The position numbers were made by a program, and so were the translations under genes. From Gelatoporia subvermispora B (Eukaryota; Basidiomycota; Agaricomycetes; Polyporales; Gelatoporiaceae), in the NCBI GenBank assembly GCA_000320605.2, contig KB445801.1:949506-1013505 (forward strand): 64,000 bases of DNA. The letters are read 5' to 3'. Shown piece after piece: positions 45,950 through 57,062 of the stretch. How positions within the stretch are numbered: the stretch's first letter is position 1; each line of letters opens with the position of its first letter. The notes beneath the pieces were generated by a model. That model did no database searches, was not told the origin of the DNA, and saw nothing but the letters and a program-made list of their open reading frames with translations.

Positions 45950-48900
45950 TCAAGTGATGAACACAATCTTGGGTCCCGCTACCTCCTGTACATCGATGGT
46001 CATTCTGTTAGGGTTCTGCCCGAGATCTACTTCGTGAGGTAGCACCAAGGAGAGAACGACCTTCCTCCTATATATGCAGTTCTCCCTGTCCGCTTCCATT
46101 TGCACAGCTGCAGCATGGACAACATTTCGGCCATGCGGAGTGGCGCTAGAATTATAAGCGCTCAGGGGCGAGGACAAAAGTATCCCGTTGCAGGTGTAGC
46201 TCTGTGGATCTGGCACCCCGTCTTCGACCAGGTAAAAACATCCGCTTCCAGTATCACGGAGGAGCCACATATAATTGTGCTCTAACGTGACCTCGTCGAA
46301 GTAAAAGCACGGATATTTACCCGCAAGACCCTTCGTCGTACAGAGGGCTTGTCGATCTGTGATGGGAAACGCTTGTCGTAGAAGTGACCGTGGTGCCCAT
46401 CGAAACCCTGGTTGGGTCATTTTCTCTCCCGGAGAGAAAATCATTCCAGATGGTATGAATTGAATTTCGAGGAGCAGCGTCATCATGCGCTCTTCTTGCG
46501 TCTTAACCTGCAATAGCTTGGAGACATCAACATCCAGGAGGCTCGCGATGGCGAGGGTCTCATCTTCTTTCCTACTTGTAGTCCTTTTTACAAGGGCGTG
46601 CCCGATGCTCCCAAGGTCAAAGTTCTTCTTGCTGAGGTATAGGTGGGTGACCGGTGCTGTTGGTCCTGCTTGGGAGAATATCACAATGGGCGCCATCTCT
46701 CGCAGGAAAAGCCACTTCAGCCCTTCCATCGTGCATGTTTCTTCGCCCTGTGGGACGAGCTCCTCCAACGGGACTAAATTACCCTCGGCAAATTCGAAAA
46801 CGAGTTTCTGGGCGAGAAGTGCTTCCTGCAGCGTCCACAGTCGTTGCATCCAGGCGCAGGTCAAGATGCGCAGCAGTTTCTCCTCTACAGGGGCATCGGA
46901 TGGACAAGATCGTATACTTGCATCTATAACGAGAACAACCGCCGCCTCTTTGTATGTCTTGGCCATAAGTCGAATCGCTTGTTTTCGCATAGCCTCAATA
47001 GAGGGTACACAAAGAGCGTCCATCCAGAAAGCTCCTCTTTCCTCTGGCAGGAGTCTGCACGTCAGCTTCGACAAACGCCGAAGCTGACAAGTGGGTAACC
47101 CGTCTTCCGTAGTGCTGCCCAATCCATCAGCCCAGACGTGAGATATCGCAACATAACGGGTCTCTGAAGAAGTTGTGCATGTAATGCCAAGTGTATCGGA
47201 AGAGATCGAGTCTCCTACGACAACCACGGGGATCTCTTGACGAGAAAGTGCTTGCAGGACGGTATGTGTGTCAGGTTTAGAATGCTGGCAATTACAGGAA
47301 TCGTCCGTATGGCGGTTGACGTACTGAACTGCGGGATCTATATTGTTCAGCGAACATCCTTCGCGGGTGCATTTGCTATGATCGAACGTGCGCTGTCCAA
47401 GACCGCGACGGAAATGGGGCTTGCAACTACTGGCGTACTGGACGATGCACACGCTAGAGAGCAGTATGCTCACAGTGAATGGACACCATCCAGCTTCATA
47501 CAGCTTCCAAACAGGATATCGTGCCAACGCGATGCTCCATACGTAACCGGCCATCGGTTGCCTGAAGTCTTGGAAATCTGCCATGGATGCCATAAGAATC
47601 TCGCCAATCGAAGCGAACATGTGCAAATTGGCGAGATAATTGGGTCCCTTGAAGATACTTCTATCTGGCAGGCGCGTCTCGGGGATGATGAATTGGAGGA
47701 GTGCCTTCAGTGCGACCTCACCACGGTGGAACCATTGTCTGAATGCATCTTCGTCAATGGCTCTGAGAGCTCGCATGCGCTGCCTCCAATCGCGCAGAAC
47801 GAGTGGGAGGTGGCGACTACTGAGAACAGCATCTCCGGTTGGTGTTCTGTCCAAAATAAGACCCGCGGGAATATTCTTCTCCACCACGGACTCCAGCAAG
47901 CCCAGCGTGAACCAGCTCTGAGCCAAAGCATCATTTCCGGGATCTGAAGGAGACGTCGTATATAGAGGAACCGATCGACGGCGCTGGAAATATTCTTCCC
48001 ATGAATGAGAGATCAGATGACCGTCGTGATCACCACCCAGCCACTTGACGTTTTCGAAAATGGTGAATGTGTGTCCGTGAGACTGACGGAAATCCCCAGC
48101 CACTCTTGGAGACTGCCCAAAAAATGGCGCAAATGAGTTTAGCTTGGAATCGCACGCTACGTTTATGGGCGCACCATGTGGTGTGATTGCATATACCGAA
48201 CGACAGAACCCTCAGAGACTACAAATTCATTAAGACGACCGGATTCTCTGCTATGTGTACTTCTTGAGACATTAGGTTCCACATTGATGGAGGTTTTGCC
48301 ATCTGCAGTAGTCGGCGAACATAGCTTGACTTTATGACGTGTCTCGAGGGCTGTGGAGAACCGCACACTGCGGCCAGCAGGTAGAAAATGATCCAGAAGG
48401 CGTAGCATATACACGCATCCCCAGAGTAGAATCGATAGCTGTGCGATAAAATCGATTGTACCCACGCTAAGAATCCGGTGAATGGTTGTATAAGAAAAGA
48501 TGTGGCGTGACATACCTGCCGCTAATGAAAGCGTCGATCCTCTTCGCTATTTCGCTATAAACATCTGGTTCGTCCCTGAAATGTAGTTTCGCCAGATCGC
48601 GGAATGTTTCCGAAAAGCAATTCACCCGGTCGACCACAATATCTTGAGTAGAACTAGGTGAGTATAACTGATCACAGGAGGGCGTCTCCACAGGTGACGC
48701 GGGAATAGCACATATTCCTGGGGCTTTGTTTTGGATTGACTGCTCTCCGTCGGTGTTTGCCACACGGTTCGCGATAAGATCTCCACCTGGAATACTCAAG
48801 CAATTCTCATCTGACGTGATTTCGACCAAGTTCCTTGCCTCTACAACCTCTCCACTCTCGATGTGGTACCCCAGGGGTAGTAATACGTTCATATCAGAGA

Positions 48901-49458
48901 TGATTTGAAGTTGGTCATGAAATAACCACTGAACTTGGGAAATGCTTGCGCGCAAGTCCTCTGGACGATGATCACTACGAGACATATAAAGTATGAAAAA
49001 CTAGGTGCACCTGTACGGTACTGTCACTTACTACCATCCTTCGATCAACTTGGAAATTAGCTGTAAGGCTATGTCACGTCTGTCTTGATCGTTCTGAAAA
49101 GCTTGCTTTATCGTAGAGCGAAGTCTTTCTGCTGAAGCATCTCTCGGATGCTCAGACGCAATAGTTGCATCATGCAAGCCATCGGGTCGAGCGTCTGCAA
49201 GATTCGTAGTATCGTTGGCGGGTGGAGAGTGGTTCGTTGCAGTGCGATCGACTCGAGAAAAGTCTTCCACTGTCTCAGCATCCAAATATATACTTGAATG
49301 TGGATAGGGTGCAACATACTCTGAATGGGCACCGATTTGCATGAATGACGTCGTAAAATCGCAGACAGTCGACCAGGGAGTTTCATCGAGATGTGACAAC
49401 AACGCTGGACGTCCACCTCAGGGTCGTTGAGAGGCGCATTTGCATGGTCAGTTGACAT
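45950..49458 (-). CDS. HET-domain protein (heterokaryon incompatibility type) with N-terminal membrane segment
   Basis: Large protein of the HET superfamily; known HET proteins trigger cell death in non-self recognition. The main exon (about 45950-48117) carries a Cys/His-rich lead-in (CTREGCSLNNIDPAVQYVNR, HTDDSCNCQH) and a HET domain: TRYVAISHVWADGLG, LPTCQLRRLSKL, FWMDALCVPS, AIRLMAKTYKEAAVVLVIDA and RILTCAWMQRLWTLQEALLA. It begins after an acceptor (TTTTGGGCAG) and has no start codon of its own. The upstream exon (about 48191-48466) gives a hydrophobic segment (FIAQLSILLWGCVYMLRLLD). The next (about 48504-48968) gives DHRPEDLRASISQVQWLFHD and FRDLAKLHFRDEPDVYSEIA. One further exon at about 49026-49405 gives SHLDETPWSTVCDFTTSF and AERLRSTIKQAFQNDQ. 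The true start is unclear; 49458 (MSTDHANAPLND) is a candidate in another frame and needs an extra splice. Confidence 0.78.
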
Positions 49459-49812
49459 TGGTGTCTATGGTGACTGGTGATGATGGCGAGAGGTAAATCA
49501 GGGACGTGCTGTAGGCGGGCGAGAGTCTTGACACGAGGCCTCGGCCTGAAAGGCATGTGCCCACGAGTTGAACACGAGGCGGCTTGAAACAACTGAGCTT
49601 GAGGATATCAGCAGGGAAGACTTCACGTACATGATCGAAGACACTGCTTGCGTGGATTGCGCCATACCACAGTTGACATTAAAGTCTGTTGTTCGCATAT
49701 TGGTTGTTGGTAGCCCTCTCGATCAGACCTCAGACAGCAAGTAAGGCAAACCGAGGCAGTGACTGTTGGTCTAGAGAATACATGATACAAATAAACAGTG
49801 CCAACGGCGAGT
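49459..49812. other. Intergenic
   Basis: About 350 bases between the HET gene 5' end and the BBC1-like stop. It may hold the first HET exon and promoter. No independent gene was recognised. Confidence 0.4.
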
Positions 49813-51679
49813 TCACAATGTAAAAGCGTTTACCCCGTCAGGGCACTTCGGCTCAAGCAACGCCCCCACGTATTCCAACATGCTCACCGGTCTGTAAATC
49901 CACACCTCGCCCTCCTCCAACCCGCTCAGATTATAGCTTGCCCGCTCGGGCAGCTTTCCTGCACTCTGCTCGACGACCTCCAGCGTCCCAATCTCCGCCG
50001 GTCTCACTGGCTGTCCATCAGCGACACCGACCCTCGGTACACAATCCGCGACGATGACCGCCGTATGGTCCGGGTTCCCCAATATCGCAAACGCGCCGCC
50101 GCCCATCGACAGCCGCACACTACGCCACTCCACGATATCTCCGCGGCGCACCATAACATCACCACCACGCCACCGGCCAATCTGGCTGCGGCCCGTCGCG
50201 CGACCCTCGAAGATGAGATGCCCATGCGTACGCGCGATGCTCGGCACGGGCTTCGGGATCTGCGGCCACTGCTCGAACTGGCGCAGCGCGACGTTCGCGA
50301 GGTCCCAACACTCCCCACGTTCGCATACCGTGCGCGTGCGCACGTACTCCTCTGCGCACACCGCGACGGCTTCGCCGTACGTCTCGTGCGCCGCGAGGAG
50401 GGTGTCGCCGTCGAGTGCACCTGGCCGGAGTAGGAAACGAATGTCACGTTTCACACGCACGCTATCGTTTGGGTCTGCAGGAGATGAGGGGGACTGGACG
50501 GAAAACCAGCACATGCTGAGGTCGGAAAAGAGGACACCAGCAGAAATTGTCTTTGTCCCGCCACGCGTCTCCCAGGAGAAAGTGGATGCCGTGTGCGTGT
50601 TACCGACGATGGGCGGTGGCATCGGGTTGGAGGATGCGTACCAAGGCGTGTCCCAATGGGTAAAGGGGCTGAAGTACTGGGCGAGGTCGGCGGCAGCAGA
50701 ACCATATTCAGTGGCAGGAGGGTAAGATGTAAGAGGAGCATCTGGGAAAGGTGTGAGACTACCCGCCAGTCTCTATCACTGATAGACGTACCATCCTGAC
50801 TGGGAGATTGTGATGATGCAGCAGGTGGTGGTACCGGTGGCCTCGACCATGTTGGTATTGGAGGCTAGACCGCAACGGAGGTGAATATATGCGGCAGATC
50901 GTGAGGCTCCATGGACTTACAGGTCCTTGCGCCACTGCAACCGTGGGCTTCGGCGTCGACACAGGTGGTCTCGGGCTCATATCTACAGTCCGTTCGCTCG
51001 CCTCCGCCTTCTGTGGTATTATAGTCTTCCCGAAGTACCGCCCAAAGAATTCATCGAGCCAGCTGAAGAACACCTCCTTGTCTTCCGACGACATATTCGC
51101 CCAATCGATCTTCCCCTCACCAGTACCCTGACTACCATAGCTCCTAGCTGCGGCCTGCGAAGGCCCAGGGCGGAATGGTGTTGAAGCAGGAGAGGCACGA
51201 TCCGGCTGCGTCTCTCCACGTACCAGTGGCTGCGGCGTGACCCCAGGGACCGCGCCCGGCCTGGGTGGAGGAGGGGGCGAAGGCGCCATGCCTTCTTGTA
51301 CAGATTGCAAACTCGCTCGGCTGTCATTCCTCCCGTGCGATGGCCTCGATGGCGGGGGCGGTGGCCGCAGTGCACTCGCTGTGGCAGACGTCGCCGCTAC
51401 GGGCCTAGGTGCAACAGGTGGTCTCAGGGGCTGCCGCGGGCTCTCCCCACCCTCATCGCTCACTTCACGACTATCATTCCTGTTATGTGTGCGTGAGGGC
51501 GGGGGTGGGAGTGCCGTGAGGACGGAGGGCTTGCTCGGCGGTGGGGGCGGGCGTTTGATCTCAGCGTTCCAGTTTATGTTTTTACTCGACTGGCTCGTGT
51601 AGCGATCTCTGGTGTTCGAAAGGGTCGACGAGGTGAAGTCTTTAGCTTTAGCCGCACGATTTTTGAGGTCTAAAGGCAT
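49813..51679 (-). CDS. BBC1/AIM3-like actin-patch protein (proline-rich, papain-like-fold C-terminus)
   Basis: Member of the fungal BBC1/AIM3 family, linked in yeast to cortical actin patches and type I myosins. The start at 51679 gives MPLDLKNRAAKAKDFTSSTL and WNAEIKRPPPPPSKPS. A long poly-proline region follows, with several P-P-P-P runs that could bind SH3 domains. Next is the family signature KIDWANMSSEDKEVFFSWLD followed by EFFGRYFGK. After introns come PPIPTWSRPPVPPPAA and the C-terminal domain: SVRVKRDIRFLLRPG, HETYGEAVAVCAEEYVRTRT, CERGECWDLANVALRQF, HGHLIFEGRATG and GNPDHTAVIVAD. The GECWDLA Cys and a later His (HTAVIV) are arranged as in NlpC/papain-like folds; whether it is catalytic is unknown. 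The stop is at 49813. No SH3 domain was seen at the N-terminus, unlike yeast Bbc1. Confidence 0.78.
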
Positions 51680-52114
51680 TGCCGTCGTGAGCAAGAGAAT
51701 GAAGACAGTGGGCAGGCGTCATTGTAGACGCGTGGTAGGGAATGGAATTGACCTGATAGGGAAGGCATCTATTTTGAGACGATGTCGAGATGTTGAGGAC
51801 GACGATGACGGTGAGAACGGGGTGAACGACGACGAAGGGAGGAGGCTAAGCATTACTTACGGGTGTCGGCCGTCCCGTGAAGTGAAGCGTGAAGCGCGAA
51901 ACGTGCCGAGCGGAAGAGCTCGCTCTGCCTTCGGGAGCCCCGAAGCGGCGTATTGCGGCGCTCTTGTACACTCAACTGCAGCTCTCTCGAAAACCCATGC
52001 TATGGATGACAACGGTGGATTGACAAAGCTACAGTGCGGTACACATGATAATGATACAAACGTTTTTGACTTCTCCGAAATGAAACCCAAGTACTGATGA
52101 ATCGCTTCCGGTGC
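51680..52114. other. Intergenic
   Basis: A 435-base gap between two minus-strand genes. It should contain the BBC1-like promoter and the terminator of the SMP protein gene. No gene was recognised. Confidence 0.5.
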
Positions 52115-53426
52115 TCAGAGGCCGACGTCGCCCAGCTTTCTGTCACCTCCGTCGGCCTCGTTCTTGTCCGCGAGGCTTTGCGCGGTTGCAGCGAGGGTGC
52201 CTGTCTCCGGGCGGTGGCCAAGCGCCTTATGCTCCTCCGACTGAATGGTCGATGAAAGATCCTTGGTGACCTACGTTGTTAGGTGAGCCTACTTGGTGAT
52301 ACCCAGAAGAACTCGGAGCGACTTACAGGCTCATTTGCACGACTGTCGACGACACTCTGAGCTTGAGCAGTAAGCGAATCTGAAGGCGGGCGATATCCCA
52401 GCGTCTTCTGCTCCTCTGACTGGAGAGCGCGCGTCTCGGGCGCGCTGATCGTGTCCAAGTTCAGCTCGGGCGCATCTGTCGGCGATGTACCATTCCGCTG
52501 AGACCTATGCACAGGGTCAGGTCTCATCCATGCGCGGCCAAGCTTACGATCGCAGCTACTCACTCAATCTTCTTTGCGTCCTCGAGCGCAGCTTTCGACA
52601 ACGTGGCGGTATCTACACCGACGCTGGCATCAGGGTGTTTGGCAGCAGCGGATTGTGCCTCAGCAGCGAGCGAGCCGGGTGGCGGCCGGTATCCCAGCGC
52701 CTTGTGTTCCTCGGACATGAGCTTGCGCGCCTCCGCTGCAAATCCGGCGTCAGGTATTTACTTCCGGATCTGCGAAGACAGAGACCCACCTTGTCCGAGT
52801 TTGTCCAGGCGGATAGCTTCTTGTGCGTTAGCCTCCTTGATCTTAGCTGCGTCCTCCAGGGCGGCTCTCTGCAGATCATGCGTGGCGGGGTGCGCAGCGC
52901 CGTCCGGATGCTTGGATGCAGCGGACTGCGCCTCAGCTGCGAGCGATCCTGGGGGCGGGCGATACCCCAGTGCCTTATGCTCTTCGGACATCAGCTTGCG
53001 CGCTCCCGCTGCATATCGCGGTCAGCATCCGCCGCAGTCCTACTCATGTGGAAATATAACCTTCTCCGAGAGCATCCGGATTGACGTTCGTGTTTTCGCG
53101 TTCGTTGCGAATGCGTTCAGCGTCCTCGATTGCGGCTTGTTTGAGGAGTTGCTCCGGTACCCCAGCTTTGGCTTCCGGGTGTTTCGCTGCGGCAGACTGG
53201 GCCTCGGCTGCGAGCGAACCTGGAGGAGGGCGATAGCCTAGTGCCTTGTGTTCGGCGGACATGAGTTTGCGCGCCTCGGCTACACAAACAGTGTGTGCGA
53301 TGATGTCACATCATCAAGCAGTAAATGCGTACCTTCTCCAATGTTCTTCAAGTCAACGCGCGACGTGCTGAACCGGCTGGCGTCGAGGTGGGCGGCGGCC
53401 ATGATGGATTCAGCGTTGGAAGACAT
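52115..53426 (-). CDS. SMP-repeat (LEA/seed-maturation-like) stress protein with five repeats
   Basis: Hydrophilic Ala/Glu-rich protein related to SMP (seed maturation protein) domains. In plants these are late-embryogenesis proteins for desiccation tolerance; fungal copies are uncharacterised. The start at 53426 gives MSSNAESIMAAAHLDASRFS. Five repeats follow, about one per exon. Three begin [AS]EEHKALGYRPPPGSLAAEA-type text (MSAEHKALGYRPPPGSL, then two with MSEEHKALGYRPPPGSL). The fourth is diverged (QSEEQKTLGYRPPSDSL) and the fifth more so (QSEEHKALGHRPETGTL). Each is followed by AQS..A..HP and then a helical AALEDA.KI segment. Exons open with a repeated AEARKLMS-type junction, so the gene grew by exon duplication. 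It ends KLGDVGL with TGA at 52115. A TATA box lies upstream. Confidence 0.83.
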
Positions 53427-53518
53427 GGTGCGGATAGATAGTTGTCTAAGTCTAGTGAAGGAAGCCACGGTGGGTATGGGTGCGTTGAGTTGAACTCGCA
53501 ATGAACGACGGGGTTGGG

Positions 53519-53526
53519 TTTATATA
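53519..53526 (-). promoter_or_regulatory. TATA box of the SMP-repeat gene
   Basis: On the minus strand the sequence reads AAGGTATATAAACCC about 95 bases upstream of the ATG at 53426. This is a good match to a TATA element and suggests regulated, strong expression. Confidence 0.6.
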
Positions 53527-54076
53527 CCTTGATGCGTTATGAGAAGCGTTGGAGAATTGGTGAACGATGTGACTTGACGTCATGACAGAACCCCGTATGG
53601 TATATGTCCGCAGCATCTTATGTCTTCTGAGGACAACGCTCAATCGCTCCAAGATGACTTTTACGGGAGTAATTAAGAGATGCAGCGAGAACGCTGGAGA
53701 TGTGTCTAGTTCCTTGTTAAATGCAAGTTCAGTGCGGTGCCACAAGGCGCATTGAGAAATGCGTTACCTAACAGGGTGGATACTTGGGAGCTTCAGAAGG
53801 AACACCCGCTGTCTTTGGGAGCTTGATTCGCAACCTGCTATCGGCAACGGACAAAACTGGGGCTTTGGAGTTGTGGATCCACCTGGTACATGGTTAGGGT
53901 CACAGAACTGCAAGCGCCTTCCTGGATAGCTGTCCTCAAATCTATGGGCGTTTGATGCAACAGCGATAAAATTCTGCTCTGCCCGGAAATTGTTGGGACA
54001 GTGTTAGATGATGAAGTGGAAGTTGAGTGCGTTCATCTGAGGCAAGTAGATATGGCCTTATAGGTAGTGTAGTGGC

Positions 54077-54529
54077 TCAGAGTACGTCATGCAATCCTGG
54101 GACTGCCTGTGCCAGATTTTGGATTTCGTCATCACTGCTGAAATCAACCTTGAATCCGGGACAATGACATGTTTTGATGTGAGAAACAGAAGATATAATC
54201 CTTTGCACCACTTGGCCGGCACCAGTGGAGCGATCATTAGAAGCCGACGTCCACAGAAGTCGTAATAAAACATCGTGAGCGTCGCCAATTCGGAGTTTGA
54301 GATCCAAGACAAGTGTTCCTTTAGCAGATTGTGACGCCCATGTCCCATGCGAAACAAACTCAAAGTCTCCCGTGTAAACGCAATGCACATGAAGAAACCA
54401 GATGAAGCAAAAGATACAATTCGCGTCCGCAAGCTGAACGAGAGTTGATGATGGCATATCGTGTCTGCAGTTGCAACAAACTCTCCACTCTCCAGCTCTC
54501 AAAGTGCACATCCATAAGGCCGAGTTCAA
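54077..54529 (-). pseudogene. Possible remnant of a Cys-rich (HET-associated-like) protein
   Basis: An uninterrupted minus-strand frame contains CCNCRHDMPSSTLVQLADAN, then CIFCFIWFLH and FVSHGTWASQSAKGTLVLDL, then KLRIGDAHDVLLRLLW. A CxxC pair followed by C-x-x-C-x-x-W resembles the zinc-like lead-in often placed before HET domains in Agaricomycetes. No HET domain follows and there is no in-frame ATG at its beginning. It may be a broken gene or an exon of an unrecognised one. Confidence 0.3.
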
Positions 54530-54652
54530 GTATTGTGGTCCTGCAGAGCAAGTTCTAAAAGCACGGAGCTACCATGAGGCGAAGACACCTGAGGGCGGAA
54601 AGCAGACGAGTAGGCGCCTAGGCGCTCACGTCTAACCCCCCTGATCTGTGCC

Positions 54653-57062
54653 ATGTTCAAGAAACCCCTTGCAGAGCTTAAGACCTCAGGTAGGCTTTGC
54701 GAATTCATGTCTTATGCTCGCTCTGATGTTATGAAGCACCTCTGCGCAGCTCGGATCGACGCAAACTCAAGCAGCGTGTACTGCAAACTTTCCCGTTGCT
54801 GCAGCCTGGGGACGGCGACCTGCTCGTACCCGATGGACTCCTTTCGCAGAAATTCAGCACACATCTGGATGATCCTGGCGTATGATCTTATCCTATACTT
54901 AACTGCTGATGCTCAGTAAGCTTTGCTTGATTATACTTGATTACAGGTAGCATATCTATCCCCCGAGGGCGACCCAGTATGGTTCACATTGGGCAAGGGC
55001 TCGGACGACCTGATACCGACTGGTCAGTTACCTTCACTTCGCCTCTCCAATTGTTGCCAAATATGTTCCGACAGTCTATACACTCTGGAAGCGACCCGAT
55101 CTCCTCCCATTCCTCTCCACGCCTTCCGCAGTCGTACCCAAGCTCGTCGGCGGTGCCGACCTGATGATCCCCGGAGGTCTGTCAGCGTCCTTCCCTACCA
55201 CGCCATTCCCTCGCACGCCCACACGCTGACGTCCTCGCCGTAAGGTAGTTGTCCAGCACTCTCACGGTTTGAGTGAGGGTCAACTAGTGTCCGTCACTCA
55301 GTACCATCGCGGTGCGCTCGGACCCCCGCTCGCCGTTGGGCGCATGGCGGTCCCGGAAGAGACACTGCGTCGCGCTGCGGACGTTGACGTGAAGGGCAAA
55401 GCGGTGTATATACTGCATACGTGGCGCGACGTGTTGTGGGACATGGGACCGAGTAAGAAGATGGAAGCGCCGGAGCCGCGGACATTCGAGGCCAAGGTCG
55501 AGGCGGAAGGACAGGAAGATGGCGTGAAAGTTGAGGACGGGGATATGGAAGTAGCAGTTTCAGGTGCCACCCTTGAGGGAGCCGTATCCGACGCGGAGAA
55601 CAATATTGGTCCGACGACGGGCACGGACGCTGCCCCTCCAGAGGCGAAGGGTGGGACGATGACTGCAGAAGGTGCGCATACATTCATCGATATGATTTGA
55701 GAAATGCTTGTCGTGCTCCATGCCCCATGGTACTGACCATCGCGTGCAGATGTGTCAAATGCCCTGCGCTCCGCTCTACTGCAAGCTATTTCCATAACAC
55801 TTTCCTCCCTTGCGCCGACATCCTTCCCGATCTCCGCGTCAACATTCTGGAGCTCCTATGTCCTTCCTGCACGGCCGGTTTATGTACAGCTCGCAGACGG
55901 CGGTAGCGCAGGTATGTCAGTCAATGTTCGTGTCCGCTATGGATAATTACCATGTAACATCGGACTCCAAAGATGCTAGCGCAGTTGATGTCAAGCAATC
56001 GACTCATAAATCTGTCAAGGCTTTCCTAAAAGCAAGTCAGAAGGAGGGTCTAATCAAGCTCAAAGATGCGAAGGGTGGAGACGTGATGGTGACAGGTGCG
56101 CAGATAATCATGCTTCTAATCATTGGAACACGATCGAATGTCCACCAGGTGTGAGCGCGCAGCACCCGGCAGTTGCGGGGCACAAGTCACATCGTACCGT
56201 CAAGGACGTCGAAACAAGGCGTGAGAAGGTGGAAGATAGAGAACGTAAAGAGCGAGAAGCGAAGGAGAAGCGCAAGGAAGAGATCCAGATCGCGGAGCTC
56301 TACAAGCCCCTAGGCAACACCGTCCCGTGGTTTGTCGCTGCCGAGAAAGAGTGCGTTTCTACGTTCTTTCAGTACACTCACACATCCTGATCGTGCAATC
56401 TATTATAGTACGTCGGAGTTTTACACAGTATCTGACGTCAAGACGATCTTCAACGCATACGTGACTACCAAACAACTGGTAAACCCACGCGACCAGCAGT
56501 ACATCAACGTTGGCGAAGACACCGAGCTCCGAATCGCCGTCACGGGAAAGAATGAGGATCCCCCAGAATTCCTGAAGCGGGAGGAGGTCCTGTCTCGGAT
56601 CAGACACAATATGCAGAGCTGGTACGAAATCCGAGCTAATGGACAGGACGTAGTGCGAAAGTGGGTGCTAGTTAATGCATAGCACTGAATTGCTACTGAC
56701 ATATTGTGACAGGAAGGGACAACTAAAGCCTGTCTCGGTTGTGGTTAAGATCCGTCAGGGTCGTAAGGCGTGCACACTCGTAACAGGCTTTGAGCCGTAC
56801 AAGCTCGATGCGCAAGATCTTGCGGAGGAGTTGCGGAAGCTCTGTGCGAGCTCTACGTCTGGTTTGTGTGCGCCCTGAATCATTATGTCAGCGATACTGA
56901 TGCCTTGTTGCAGTGTCGCCCGTCCAGGGTAAGCCTGCTGACATGGAGATCATGGTGCAAGGCAAGCAGATTGCCGCCGTGACAGAACTGCTCGTCTCGA
57001 AAGGCTTGCCGAAAAATTGGATTGAGGGCGCTGATATGACCGCGGACAAGAAGAAGAAGTAG
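54653..57062 (+). CDS. TMA64: Translation initiation factor eIF2D (Tma64/ligatin)
   Basis: Ribosome-binding factor that can deliver or release tRNA and recycle 40S subunits. The start at 54653 gives MFKKPLAELKTSAPLRSSDR (first intron after KTS), then QRVLQTFPLLQPGDGDLLVP (DUF1947-like N-terminus) and VAYLSPEGDPVWFTLGKGSD. The PUA region follows, with VPKLVGGADLMIPG, QHSHGLSEGQLVSVTQYHRG and GPPLAVGRMAV. An acidic linker comes next, then the SWIB/winged-helix part (DVSNALRSALLQAISITLSS, STHKSVKAFLKASQKEGLIK). The C-terminal SUI1 domain reads SVVVKIRQGRKACTLVTGFE, LDAQDLAEELRKLCAS and VQGKQIAAVTELLVSKGLPK, ending ADKKKK with TAG at 57060. A charged coiled stretch (REKVEDRERKEREAKEKRKE) sits between SWIB and SUI1. 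No breaks were seen. Confidence 0.95.

Larger units (their letters stand above)
53427..54652. other. Intergenic, includes a doubtful minus-strand coding fragment
   Basis: About 1.2 kb between divergent genes. It holds the SMP and eIF2D promoters and, between about 54077 and 54529, an open minus-strand stretch listed separately. Confidence 0.4.

Noticed and set aside
46485..47947. Several long plus-strand frames (up to 236 codons) inside the HET gene
   Set aside because: They are antisense to the strongly supported HET coding exon.
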